Of a stretch of 64,000 nucleotides of DNA, positions 1-8,397 are shown piece by piece. The DNA lies in contig NZ_JAJJWI010000014.1 in assembly GCF_020907275.1 (NCBI RefSeq), positions 79,373 to 143,372 of the forward strand, given 5' to 3'. How positions within the stretch are numbered: position 1 is the first letter of the stretch; each line of letters begins with the position of its first letter. The notes beneath the pieces were generated by a model. That model was not told where the DNA came from, searched no databases, and saw only the letters and a program-made list of their open reading frames with translations. Both the position numbers and the translations under genes were made by a program. The DNA comes from Pontibacter silvestris. GTDB lineage: Bacteria > Bacteroidota > Bacteroidia > Cytophagales > Hymenobacteraceae.

Positions 1-88
1 GGGAAAGCGAGAGGGTCAGGATAGCTGTCAGGGCAGCGGCTGCTTTCGTCTTTTTGCGCTGCGGGAATAGTGCTTTGTGCTTTTTCAT
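1..88 (-). CDS. Conjugative transfer protein, DUF4134/TraE-like (N-terminal fragment)
   Basis: Only the first 29 codons are in the window; the gene runs off the left edge on the minus strand. The visible start is a Lys/Arg-rich stretch followed by an Ala/Leu-rich hydrophobic segment, like the signal or first membrane segment of the small DUF4134 (TraE) proteins of Bacteroidota conjugative transposons. The identification rests mostly on context: it lies 40 bp downstream of another membrane-anchored gene in the same direction, and rteC and mob genes lie further right. With so little sequence, another small exported protein is possible. Confidence 0.45.
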   Translation of the reverse strand, partial: MKKHKALFPQRKKTKAAAALTAILTLSLS

Positions 89-128
89 CTGGAATGGGTT
101 TGAGGTTAGGGATAAGATATGGTAAAGC

Positions 129-650
129 TTATTCTTTTGAAGAGGTCTCAGACCAAAGGGACTGCAGGTCGGCGGGTGTCAGGGTGAAAGAGTACATGCC
201 CTGCCCGAGGAGAAAACTTTCTACAGCCTCTCTATGATAGTCCTGCAGAGAGGGGCTGTGCCTGGAGGTGACCAGGCGCAGGAGCGGCAGGAGCTCTTCC
301 TTTTCCACGTCCGCCTCGGTAGCAAGCTCCAGCAGGGGCTTTATATCCTGCAGTACAGCGGTTACCACGGCATCTCCAGGTTCCTCTTCCGGGAGAGTGG
401 AAGGCTGCGGAGCCACCAGGATAGCCGACGCCTCGGACAGGAATGGGTCCGCCCCAGGGGAGGCGGACCCCATGACGGACACCTGCGGGGGGTGGGGCAG
501 ACCTGCCGGCAGGGCTGGCCTGTTTGTTTGGCCTTTTATGATGCGAGTAAGGTCTTCTCTGCAATACAGGAGCAGCACCGCCAGGTAGTAGAGCCCTAAG
601 GTCGCTCCTGCTGTAAGCAGGTACTGTTGCCAGGTAAAGGAAGATAGCAT
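129..650 (-). CDS. Membrane-anchored protein of a conjugative transfer operon, unknown function
   Basis: The 173-residue product has one hydrophobic segment (about residues 10-30, TAGATLGLYYLAVLLLY) followed by a long Pro-, Glu- and Leu-rich soluble region. That suggests an inner-membrane anchor with a cytoplasmic tail. I do not recognise a catalytic motif. Proteins of this layout commonly sit at the head of the tra operon in Bacteroidota integrative elements, just before the DUF4134 gene, and the next gene downstream here has a DUF4134-like start. The assignment is by position and layout, not by a diagnostic motif. It is probably the first gene of a leftward transfer operon. Confidence 0.6.
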   Translation of the reverse strand: MLSSFTWQQYLLTAGATLGLYYLAVLLLYCREDLTRIIKGQTNRPALPAGLPHPPQVSVMGSASPGADPFLSEASAILVAPQPSTLPEEEPGDAVVTAVLQDIKPLLELATEADVEKEELLPLLRLVTSRHSPSLQDYHREAVESFLLGQGMYSFTLTPADLQSLWSETSSKE

Positions 651-1230
651 AGCCTTCGTGTCTTAACCCCGCCGCCCCATGCGCCGAGTATAATGAAGGC
701 AAAGATGGGGGTACCGGCTATCCGGTTTTCACAAGTCGAGCCGTAGTAGGGGAAAGTTTTAAAGCGAGTGCCTGCATGTCAACCGCATTTTATCGCTTGA
801 AATCTGAGGGTGCCATAAAGAAGCAGGTTGAACGCGTATAGTAGTACAACGACATTAATTATTTATTGGCACTATTTTCATAGAAGTAGCTGAAGCATCA
901 AGTTGGAATTACTCCTGTAAACAAATTTGAAAAGTGGCTCTGAAGACCTATTACCTATTCAGGACTTACAATAGATAACGATGCATATTACCCTTATTGA
1001 TTACAGTACTTTGAATAAGCCATTCAAATTTTGGAATTCTCTAAACTTTGGATGCGTTTAACCTGCCGCACGATCAAGCGGTAAAGCAAAATGAATATGT
1101 GCATAAGCTCCAAGGCTGTTGCAGTATCCATTCTCTTTCAAACCAACCGTAGAAGGCTGCCACTTATAGTGTTTGATGAATGCGAAACTTGCAATGGCAT
1201 TGCATCACTTTGTTAACTACCTTTGTTTAA
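651..1230. other. Intergenic gap between transfer operon and metal block
   Basis: I see no convincing coding region here; short frames on both strands lack protein-like composition. The stretch is more AT-rich than the genes on either side and must hold the promoter of the leftward transfer operon and that of the DUF6660 gene. No clear TAnnTTTG element could be fixed. Confidence 0.4.
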
Positions 1231-1551
1231 ATGAGGTTTATACTCTACATATTGACTCTGCTTTTGCTGACTCTTTCCCTGAAACCGTGTCTGGACAGGG
1301 CAACCGCGATTCCCGGGAAAGGGGAAGTAGTAACTGTGGCTGGTTTGGATCAAGACCACCAGGACTGTGGTGCAGACGAGTGTTCCCCTTTTTGTGCCTG
1401 CCATTGCTGCCATACCCATTACCAGCCACAGAATATAGCGGTTGTTGAAAACGTCTCTGCACCAGAGGCAAGGCATGAGAGTGCCCTGTACAAAAATAGT
1501 TTCGTCTTTTCCATTTCCCGTTCTATCTGGCAGCCGCCCAAGATAGGATAA
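1231..1551 (+). CDS. Small exported Cys/His-rich protein, DUF6660-type, head of metal-efflux block
   Basis: The 106-residue product has an N-terminal hydrophobic signal segment (about residues 3-20), a Cys/His cluster in the middle (CSPFCACHCCHTH, about residues 51-63), and the C-terminal ending SIWQPPKIG. This is the layout of the small DUF6660-type proteins found in front of RND metal-efflux genes in Bacteroidota. The Cys/His cluster suggests periplasmic metal binding, but that is inference; no biochemical role is known to me. It is 317 bp upstream of the czcA-type pump in the same direction. A longer minus-strand frame overlaps it but has no recognisable motif. Confidence 0.75.
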   Translation: MRFILYILTLLLLTLSLKPCLDRATAIPGKGEVVTVAGLDQDHQDCGADECSPFCACHCCHTHYQPQNIAVVENVSAPEARHESALYKNSFVFSISRSIWQPPKIG

Positions 1552-1868
1552 CCCATCCCTTCTTGTATGTGCACAGCTAATCATGCCCTGTATGGGCATG
1601 CTGATGTACTGCTGTACCCTCTATCCTGTTCCTTTCAATCAAGGAGGAGATCACCCATTATATGATTTAAAATAAAACTATAGCTATTTATAGTTGAATA
1701 AATCAAATAAAAATCAACTCAACAGACGAAACAAAACAAAGGAAAAGCAGAAGTACGGCTGGCGTAAATAGTGAAAGATCATCGGGCTGACTGTTGCAAC
1801 CGCTCTTGCGGCCTTGGCCATTATTGCCAGAGCTTATTATTTCTTCTCTGTTCCTACAAATAACCAAC
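1552..1868. other. Leader region of the czcA-type gene
   Basis: This 317-bp gap holds no gene I can support. It becomes AT-rich from about 1660, with a run of short A/T tracts, and probably contains the promoter and leader of the efflux operon. Confidence 0.35.
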
Positions 1869-4800
1869 ATGATAAATAGTGTCATCGCTTTTTCCATCCG
1901 GAACAAGCTTATTATCGGCCTCATGATCGTCGCCTGGATCGGTGCGGGCGTATGGGCCATGTCCACGGTTAGCCTCGGGTCCGTGCCCGATATCACCAAC
2001 AACCAAGTACAGGTCATCACCACCTCGGAGAACCTGTCCACCGAGGATATAGAGCAGTTCGTGACCTATCCGGTTGAGCTGACCATGGCCAACCTTCCGG
2101 GGGTGGAGGAAATACGCTCCATATCCCGCTTCGGCCTTTCTGTGGTGACCGTGGTGTTCGATGAAGGCATGGGCACGTACTTGCCCCGGCAGCTGGTGCA
2201 GGAAAAACTCAGCGAAGTCGAGATTCCGGAGCAGTTCGGGGAGCCTGCCATGGGACCCATCAGCACCGGACTCGGAGAGATTTACCAGTACGTGCTGGAG
2301 CCGCAGCCAGGGTATGACACCGTGTATACCCCCACCGAACTTAGAACTATACAAGATTGGATCGTGACCCGCCAGATGGCGCTGGTGCCTGGCGTGGTGG
2401 AGGTAAACGCCTTTGGCGGAAACATCAAGCAGTACGAGGTCGCCCTGGACCCGGGCAAGCTCAACGCCATGAATGTGTCTATCTCAGAGGTGTTCCAGGC
2501 CCTGGAAAAGAACAATGTGAACACCGGAGGCGCTTATATCGAGCGGAACAGCATGGCCAACTTCATCAGGGGAGAAGGCCTGGTGCGCTCCCTGGAAGAC
2601 ATCCGCAACATCGTTGTCCGGAATGATAACGGCACACCGATCCTGATCAGCGATGTGGCGGACCAGGTGCAGTTTGGGAGCCAGGTACGCTACGGTGCCT
2701 TCACGCAGGACGGCCACGAGGCTGTGGGCGGCATGGTGCTTATGCTCCGCGGCGAGAGCCCGGACAAGGTGATTACGGCGGTGAAGGAGCGCATGGCTGA
2801 GGTACAGAAATCCTTGCCGGAAGGCTTGGTGATAAAACCCTTTATTGACCAGAGCAACCTGATTGCCCGCACGACCAGCACTGTCTCCAGGAACCTGACC
2901 GAGGGCGCACTGATCGTGGTGTTCGTGCTGGTGCTGCTGCTGGGCAGTTTCCGGGGCGGCCTGATCACCGCCTCTGTCATCCCGCTGGCCCTGCTGTTTG
3001 CCTTTATACTCATGCGCATCTTCAACGTGTCGGCTAACCTGATGAGCCTGGGGGCCATTGACTTCGGTATCATCGTGGACGGGGCCGTGATCATTGTGGA
3101 GGGCACTATCCACCTGATAGAGAAGAAAGTCAGGGAAGGAAAGATGAGCTTTGGGCAGCAGCAGATGGACGAAATCGCCTATGGCTCGGGCAGCACCATG
3201 ATGAACTCGGCCTTCTTCGGGCAGATTATCATCCTGATCGTTTTCGCACCCATCCTTTTCCTCACCGGCGTGGAGGGCAAGATGTTTCAGCCGATGGCCT
3301 TTACCTTCGGCTTTGCCGTGCTGGGGGCCATCATGCTGTGTTTGACCTATGTACCCATGGTGTCGGCTTTGCTGCTGAAGCCGTCTTCCAGGCAAAGCCT
3401 GCCTGGTAAGTTTGAAAGCAAGGTGGAGCATATCAGCAATAAACTGATGGGCGGGATACACAAAGGGTATCTGCCTTTATTGCGTAAATCGATGAACCAC
3501 AAAGCTATGGTACTTTTAACTGCCTTAGCCTTATTGGCAGGAGCGGGCTATACTTTCTCCCGCATGGGCGGAGAGTTTATCCCGAGCCTGGATGAGGGTG
3601 ACGTCGCCATGCAGGCGCTGCTGCGCCCGGGGTCTTCTCTGTCTGAGAGCATTGAGCAGTCCAAGAAAATAGAAAAGATCGTCTTAGAGAATTTTCCGGA
3701 GGTGAAGACGATGGTGGCCCGCATCGGGGTATCGGCCATTCCGACGGATCCCATGCCCATGGATATACTGGATTCCTTTATCATTCTGGAGAAAGACGAG
3801 GAAAATTGGGTGAGCGCCGACTCGAAAGAGGAGCTGCTCGAAAAGATAAAAGAGAAACTTTCAGTATTACCGGGAATAAACTTTGTGTTCAGTCAACCAG
3901 TGGAACTCCGGTTTAACGAGCTGATCAGCGGTGTGCGAGAGGATGTGGCCGTGAAGCTCTACGGGGAGGACCTGAACGTGCTGGCGACCAAAGGCCAGCA
4001 GATGGCGCAGATCATCCAGACTGTGCCAGGCGTGGGCGACGTGAACCTGGAGGCTATCTCTGGGCTGCCGCAGATGACGGTGCGATTTGATCGTAGGAAG
4101 ATCGCGCAGTACGGGTTGGACATCGAAAAACTAAACAATTACATCAGCACCGCCTTTGCCGGTGGGGTAGCCGGGGTGGTCTTCGAAGGGGAAAAGCGCT
4201 TTGACATTGTTGTCCGCCTCTCCAAAGAGAACAGGCGCAGCATTGGAGACCTGAAGAACCTTTATGTCGACCTGCCGAACGGGGAGCAGGTGCCCATGCA
4301 GCAGGTGGCGGATATCAGTTACCAGCCAGGGCCTATGCAAATCTCCCGCGACAATACTTCCCGGAGAATCAACGTGGGGGTAAACGTGCGCGGCCGTGAC
4401 GTGGAGAGCATGGTGAATGAGATTCAGCAAAAACTGGATGCGCAGCTGGACCTGCCGCCTGGCTACTATGTGACCTACGGCGGTTCCTTCGAGAATCTGC
4501 AGCGGGCCAAGGCGCGCCTGCAGGTAGTGGTGCCTATTGCGCTGGCGTTGATATTTGTGCTGCTGTATTTTGCCTTAAAGTCGCTTTCCCAGTCGATTAT
4601 GATTTACATGGCGGTGCCGCTGGCAGCCATTGGTGGGGTATTTGCCTTGGCCCTTAGAGGTATGCCTTTCAGTATCTCTGCCGGGGTGGGCTTTATCGTG
4701 CTCTTCGGGGTTGCCGTACTGAACGGGCTGGTCTTGGTCAGTAGGTTCAACAGCTTAAAAGAAGAAGGTATAACGGACCTGAGGCAGCGTATCTTTATCG

Positions 4801-6287
4801 GTACAGAAGAACGGCTGCGACCTATCCTGCTGACAGCTACTGCCGCCATCATGGGCTTTATTCCGATGGCTTTCTCTGCCTCCGCGGGCGCTGAGGTGCA
4901 AAGGCCTTTGGCGACTGTCGTGATCGGCGGTCTGATCACAGCGACGTTCCTCACGCTCGTGGTGGTGCCTATTCTGTATTTCTTCGTTGAATCGAGGGTT
5001 GGGGAAAGTGGCGGCAAAGGGAACATGGCCATGGCTCCTGCCTTTCTTTTGCCCTTGGTGATGGGTGCCGGACTTTTCTTTTCTCCTGGCCCAGCCACGG
5101 CACAGGATAAAGAAATGCTTCCGGACAACCTGCCAGCTATCTCCATGGAAGAGGCGGTGCAGCGGGCAGTAGCCAACTATCCTTCCATTACAGCCGCCAG
5201 GCTTGGCATAGAAAATCAGCAAGCCCTGCGAAGTGCGGCCTGGAACCTGGGGAGTACTCAAGTATTCACAGGGAAGGAAGAGGCGGGGAATGGAAGCGAA
5301 GGTGTTCAGGACCGTATCGGCATTCAGCAGCAGAACATAGAGGTATTCAGTATCGCGCCCAGGCTCAAGCTGCAGCAAAAGCAGGTTAGCCTGGCCCAGT
5401 CGGCGCTGAATTTAACTTCACTGGAGGTGGCCCGTGAGGTGCGTATAGCCTGGAGCAACACTTACGCTGCCAGAAGCCAATACCTGCTTTACCAGCGGCT
5501 GGACTCAATTTTTTCCGAGTTCACCAGAGCCGCAGAGGTACGGTACGAAACAGAGGCCATTTCCCACCTGGAGTACCTGGCGGCGACGAATCAGGCCCGG
5601 AAGATAAGGATACAGCAGGAGCAGGCTTTCCGAAATTACCGGGCAACCCTGCGCCAGCTGAATCAGTGGCTGGTGAGCGACACTCCCTGTACTACGACCC
5701 TGCCAGAGCCTGATCAGTTGGCTGAGCCTCTGCCCGGTCTGGCAGACACCCTAAGTCAGCACCCGTTACTGGACTATTCCCGCCGGCAGGTGGAGGTGGC
5801 TCAGGCCCGCCAGCGCGTGGCCAAAGCGGCCTACCTTCCGAGCCTGAGCGGACAGTATGCTGCCCAGGAAATAGCAGGTCAGTCAGGTTTCTACAGCTAC
5901 CAAATTGGAGTGAACTTCCCCTTGTTCCCTTTTGCGGAGCGTGGCCGGGTCCAATCCGCCAAAATAGCGCGCGAGATCGCCGGGCAGCACCTCCGCCGTA
6001 CGCAGCTGGAGCTGCAGGCTGGCTATGGCAGTCTGCAGGAAGAGTACCGCAAGTGGCTTAACTCCTGGCAGTACTACCAGCAGGAGGCCTTACCATTAGC
6101 GGTAGAGCAGCGCAATGGGGCCATCATCGCTTACCGCGAGGGAGCCATTGACTATATCGGTTTCCTCCAGATCATACGGGATGCTATTCAGGTGGAATTC
6201 GATGCCCAGGAGGCGCTTGGGAATTACCTGGACACGAAGGCGCACCTAATTTATTTTCTTCAATCATCCAATCAACAAAACAACTAA
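1869..6287 (+). CDS. czcA: CzcA/CusA-family RND heavy-metal efflux pump fused to a TolC-like outer-membrane domain
   Basis: This is a proton-driven inner-membrane pump of the heavy-metal RND family joined in one chain to an outer-membrane-factor domain, 1472 residues in all. Residues 1 to about 1045 carry the RND fold. The family signature IDFGIIVDGAVIIVEG lies near residues 397-412 and contains the acidic residues D398, D404 and E411 expected for proton relay. After the last RND helix there is a second hydrophobic, signal-like segment ending near ATAQ, and then a TolC/CzcC-type coiled region (about 1080-1472). I chose the ATG at 1869 because the family start MINSVIAFSIRNKL begins there; an upstream in-frame ATG at 1794 would add 25 atypical residues. 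The adaptor gene follows after 5 bp. Divalent metals such as Co, Zn or Cd are likely substrates, but which one is inferred. Confidence 0.93.
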   Translation: MINSVIAFSIRNKLIIGLMIVAWIGAGVWAMSTVSLGSVPDITNNQVQVITTSENLSTEDIEQFVTYPVELTMANLPGVEEIRSISRFGLSVVTVVFDEGMGTYLPRQLVQEKLSEVEIPEQFGEPAMGPISTGLGEIYQYVLEPQPGYDTVYTPTELRTIQDWIVTRQMALVPGVVEVNAFGGNIKQYEVALDPGKLNAMNVSISEVFQALEKNNVNTGGAYIERNSMANFIRGEGLVRSLEDIRNIVVRNDNGTPILISDVADQVQFGSQVRYGAFTQDGHEAVGGMVLMLRGESPDKVITAVKERMAEVQKSLPEGLVIKPFIDQSNLIARTTSTVSRNLTEGALIVVFVLVLLLGSFRGGLITASVIPLALLFAFILMRIFNVSANLMSLGAIDFGIIVDGAVIIVEGTIHLIEKKVREGKMSFGQQQMDEIAYGSGSTMMNSAFFGQIIILIVFAPILFLTGVEGKMFQPMAFTFGFAVLGAIMLCLTYVPMVSALLLKPSSRQSLPGKFESKVEHISNKLMGGIHKGYLPLLRKSMNHKAMVLLTALALLAGAGYTFSRMGGEFIPSLDEGDVAMQALLRPGSSLSESIEQSKKIEKIVLENFPEVKTMVARIGVSAIPTDPMPMDILDSFIILEKDEENWVSADSKEELLEKIKEKLSVLPGINFVFSQPVELRFNELISGVREDVAVKLYGEDLNVLATKGQQMAQIIQTVPGVGDVNLEAISGLPQMTVRFDRRKIAQYGLDIEKLNNYISTAFAGGVAGVVFEGEKRFDIVVRLSKENRRSIGDLKNLYVDLPNGEQVPMQQVADISYQPGPMQISRDNTSRRINVGVNVRGRDVESMVNEIQQKLDAQLDLPPGYYVTYGGSFENLQRAKARLQVVVPIALALIFVLLYFALKSLSQSIMIYMAVPLAAIGGVFALALRGMPFSISAGVGFIVLFGVAVLNGLVLVSRFNSLKEEGITDLRQRIFIGTEERLRPILLTATAAIMGFIPMAFSASAGAEVQRPLATVVIGGLITATFLTLVVVPILYFFVESRVGESGGKGNMAMAPAFLLPLVMGAGLFFSPGPATAQDKEMLPDNLPAISMEEAVQRAVANYPSITAARLGIENQQALRSAAWNLGSTQVFTGKEEAGNGSEGVQDRIGIQQQNIEVFSIAPRLKLQQKQVSLAQSALNLTSLEVAREVRIAWSNTYAARSQYLLYQRLDSIFSEFTRAAEVRYETEAISHLEYLAATNQARKIRIQQEQAFRNYRATLRQLNQWLVSDTPCTTTLPEPDQLAEPLPGLADTLSQHPLLDYSRRQVEVAQARQRVAKAAYLPSLSGQYAAQEIAGQSGFYSYQIGVNFPLFPFAERGRVQSAKIAREIAGQHLRRTQLELQAGYGSLQEEYRKWLNSWQYYQQEALPLAVEQRNGAIIAYREGAIDYIGFLQIIRDAIQVEFDAQEALGNYLDTKAHLIYFLQSSNQQNN

Positions 6288-6292
6288 AGACG

Positions 6293-7543
6293 ATGCATAT
6301 CAAACCAAATATACACTTTCTGCTTCGTGTGCTGCTACTGGTGTTCAGTGCCTGCAGCACCCCGGATGACACTGCCCGGGAGCAGGAAATGGCAGCCGAA
6401 GAAGGGCATGAGGAAGGTACTGTGCGCATGTCCCCGGCACAAATAAATGCCATTGGGCTAAAGCTCGGCCCTTTGCAGAACAGGAACCTGACGGGCACGG
6501 TGAAAGTAACGGGCGAGTTGGAGGTGCCTCCCCAGAGCAAGGCGAGCATCAGTGCGACCGTAGGCGGAAACGTGCAGGAAATAAAAGTCATAGAAGGCGA
6601 CAGGGTACGGAAAGGGCAGACGCTTGCCCTGCTGACGCACCCCGAGCTGGTGCAGATGCAGGTAGACCTTCAGGAGGCGGCCAGCCGGCTACAGTACCTG
6701 GAGCAGGAGTACAATCGTCAGCAACGGCTGTATGAGCAAAAGGTGGGCTCGGGACGGGACCTGCAGGAGGCCACTTCAAACTATAACACCAATAAGGCTC
6801 AGGTGGAAGGACTGAAGTCCAGGCTCCGCATCCTGGGACTCAACACAGGCAGTATCCTCTCCGGCAGAATATACCAGTCGGTCCCGGTCGTCTCGCCCTT
6901 AAGCGGCTACGTGCAGAAGGTGTACATGAATATAGGAGAGTACGTGTCTCCCCAGCAACAGATGCTTACCGTAGTAGACCGCTCACAGCTTCATGCCGAC
7001 CTCATGGTCTTTGAAAAAGACGTTGCAAATGTAAAAGTGGGGCAAAAGGTAAGCTTTACAGTTGCTAATGCGGCAGGTAGAGAATATACCGCAACAGTTT
7101 ACAATATGAGTCCGGCTTTCGAGGAGGATGTCAGGGCAGTGCACCTTCATGCCGACATAGAAGGCAGCACAGAAAGCCTGATACCGGGCATGTACATTGA
7201 GGGCCGCATTGCAGTGGACAGCACGACAGCCCTCGCCGTGCCAGAAGCGGCCGTTGTGCTGGAGGGAGACCAGTCCTTCATCTTTGTAAAGACAGGAGAA
7301 GTTGGCGCCGAAGAAGCGCATCCAGCAGAGGGAAATACTACCGGAGCAACGGAGGCCCCTGCACAAACAGCGGGAAAGGCCTGGGTGTTCAGGCAGGTTC
7401 CTGTCGTGACAGGTGCCAGTGACAGTGGCTGGGTTGAGGTAAAGCTGCAGCAGCAGCTGCCTGATAGTGCCCAGGTGGCCTACAACGGCGCTTACAACCT
7501 AATTGCAGAAATGGGTAAAGGCAATACAGCGCACGCTGATTAA
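6293..7543 (+). CDS. czcB: CzcB/CusB-family periplasmic adaptor (membrane fusion lipoprotein)
   Basis: This adaptor of a tripartite metal-efflux complex links the inner-membrane pump to the outer-membrane channel. It is 416 residues long with an N-terminal signal and lipobox (LLLVFSAC, Cys about residue 19), so it is probably a lipoprotein. A biotinyl-lipoyl-like hairpin (VGGNVQEIKVIEGDRVRKGQ, about residues 87-106) is followed by a coiled-coil (about 115-185) and a beta-barrel with the usual MFP order. A His/Glu-rich stretch lies after the lipobox. It starts 5 bp after the pump gene, so the two are surely co-transcribed. It has no separate CzcC partner because the channel domain is fused to the pump. 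Confidence 0.9.
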   Translation: MHIKPNIHFLLRVLLLVFSACSTPDDTAREQEMAAEEGHEEGTVRMSPAQINAIGLKLGPLQNRNLTGTVKVTGELEVPPQSKASISATVGGNVQEIKVIEGDRVRKGQTLALLTHPELVQMQVDLQEAASRLQYLEQEYNRQQRLYEQKVGSGRDLQEATSNYNTNKAQVEGLKSRLRILGLNTGSILSGRIYQSVPVVSPLSGYVQKVYMNIGEYVSPQQQMLTVVDRSQLHADLMVFEKDVANVKVGQKVSFTVANAAGREYTATVYNMSPAFEEDVRAVHLHADIEGSTESLIPGMYIEGRIAVDSTTALAVPEAAVVLEGDQSFIFVKTGEVGAEEAHPAEGNTTGATEAPAQTAGKAWVFRQVPVVTGASDSGWVEVKLQQQLPDSAQVAYNGAYNLIAEMGKGNTAHAD

Positions 7544-7630
7544 CAAGAAATGAAAGGCAATTCGTTGGATAGCTTAACAGAGGCGTCCACGACCATAACG
7601 CTTTGCTTTATAGAGAACAAGAGAAAGAGT

Positions 7631-8044
7631 ATGAACGAGGAACTTGAAGCGCGGCTGCGGGCCAGGCATATCCGCCCGACGGCTATGCGCCTGCTAGTAC
7701 TGGATAAACTTCTAAAACAGCAGACGGCTATGAGCCTGAGCGAAATGGAAGCGGGTTTCGAGCATGCAGACCGTGTCACGCTGTACCGTACGCTGAAGAC
7801 CTTTGAAGAAAAAGGACTGGTGCATCAGGTTATTGACGGAGCGGGCTTAACGAAGTATGCTTTATGCCAAGAGGATTGTACCTGTGCCCCAGAAGAGCTG
7901 CATGTCCATTTCTACTGTAACAGCTGCAAAGAAACCTATTGCCTTCCCAAAGCGAAAGTGCCGGATGTACAGCTTCCAAACAAGTTCAGCTTTCAGGAGG
8001 TGAACATGGTGGTGAAAGGTATTTGTGACCGTTGCAGTTCATAA
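7631..8044 (+). CDS. Fur-family metal-responsive transcriptional regulator
   Basis: The product is 137 residues with an N-terminal winged helix (about 10-80; the recognition region reads DRVTLYRTLKTFEEKGLV) and a C-terminal metal-binding dimerisation part containing HVHFYCNSCKETYC and a terminal CDRC. These two Cys pairs form the structural zinc site typical of Fur, Zur and PerR proteins. I chose the ATG at 7631 because the family N-terminus starts there; an earlier in-frame ATG at 7550 adds 27 unlike residues. It lies 87 bp after the adaptor and 353 bp before the metal ATPase, so it may control the efflux block in response to zinc or a similar metal. The specific metal is not evident. Confidence 0.88.
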   Translation: MNEELEARLRARHIRPTAMRLLVLDKLLKQQTAMSLSEMEAGFEHADRVTLYRTLKTFEEKGLVHQVIDGAGLTKYALCQEDCTCAPEELHVHFYCNSCKETYCLPKAKVPDVQLPNKFSFQEVNMVVKGICDRCSS

Positions 8045-8085
8045 CGAAGCATACTTGATTTTAACGGGCTATATTCTGAAGAAGA

Positions 8086-8316
8086 ATGAGCAAGAAACTA
8101 GCTATCGTATGGGTAGTTATAACGTGGCAAACTGTAGCTGCATTGTCCTTGTTCCCCCTAATACTTTCTGTAGGCAGAATTGAGGCGCAGCACCAGGAGA
8201 AGTCTTTTGCCGGGCAAAGCTGCCCTGATGTTAAAAGACAACCTCTCGCTTCAAGAAGCATAGCCGTTTCTGATTTGGACACTGATGGGGCTGTTGTTAG
8301 CAGCTTTCATACTTAG
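8086..8316 (+). CDS. Possible small exported protein, unrecognised
   Basis: This 76-codon frame has a purine-rich stretch (gaagaag) just upstream, a hydrophobic N-terminal segment and a polar tail. I recognise no family. It lies between the Fur-type gene and the metal ATPase in the same direction, which is its main support. A similar-length frame exists on the other strand, so it may be chance. Confidence 0.22.
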   Translation: MSKKLAIVWVVITWQTVAALSLFPLILSVGRIEAQHQEKSFAGQSCPDVKRQPLASRSIAVSDLDTDGAVVSSFHT

Positions 8317-8397
8317 TATAACGGTCGGTCCTAACTTGTTGCTTTTCGGCCTCAGGAAAGCCAGTTGTAAAAAGATTAACGTAGTCAATAAAAGCAA

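Noticed and set aside
1213..1599. Minus-strand frame over the DUF6660-type gene
   Set aside because: It is antisense to a gene with a clear signal peptide and Cys/His cluster and has no motif of its own.
2484..3461. 325-codon minus-strand frame inside the RND pump gene
   Set aside because: His/Gln-rich translation is a codon-bias shadow of the pump gene; no domain is visible.
8061..8282. Minus-strand frame between the Fur-type gene and the metal ATPase
   Set aside because: No start context or motif; it competes with a weak plus-strand frame and neither is well supported.
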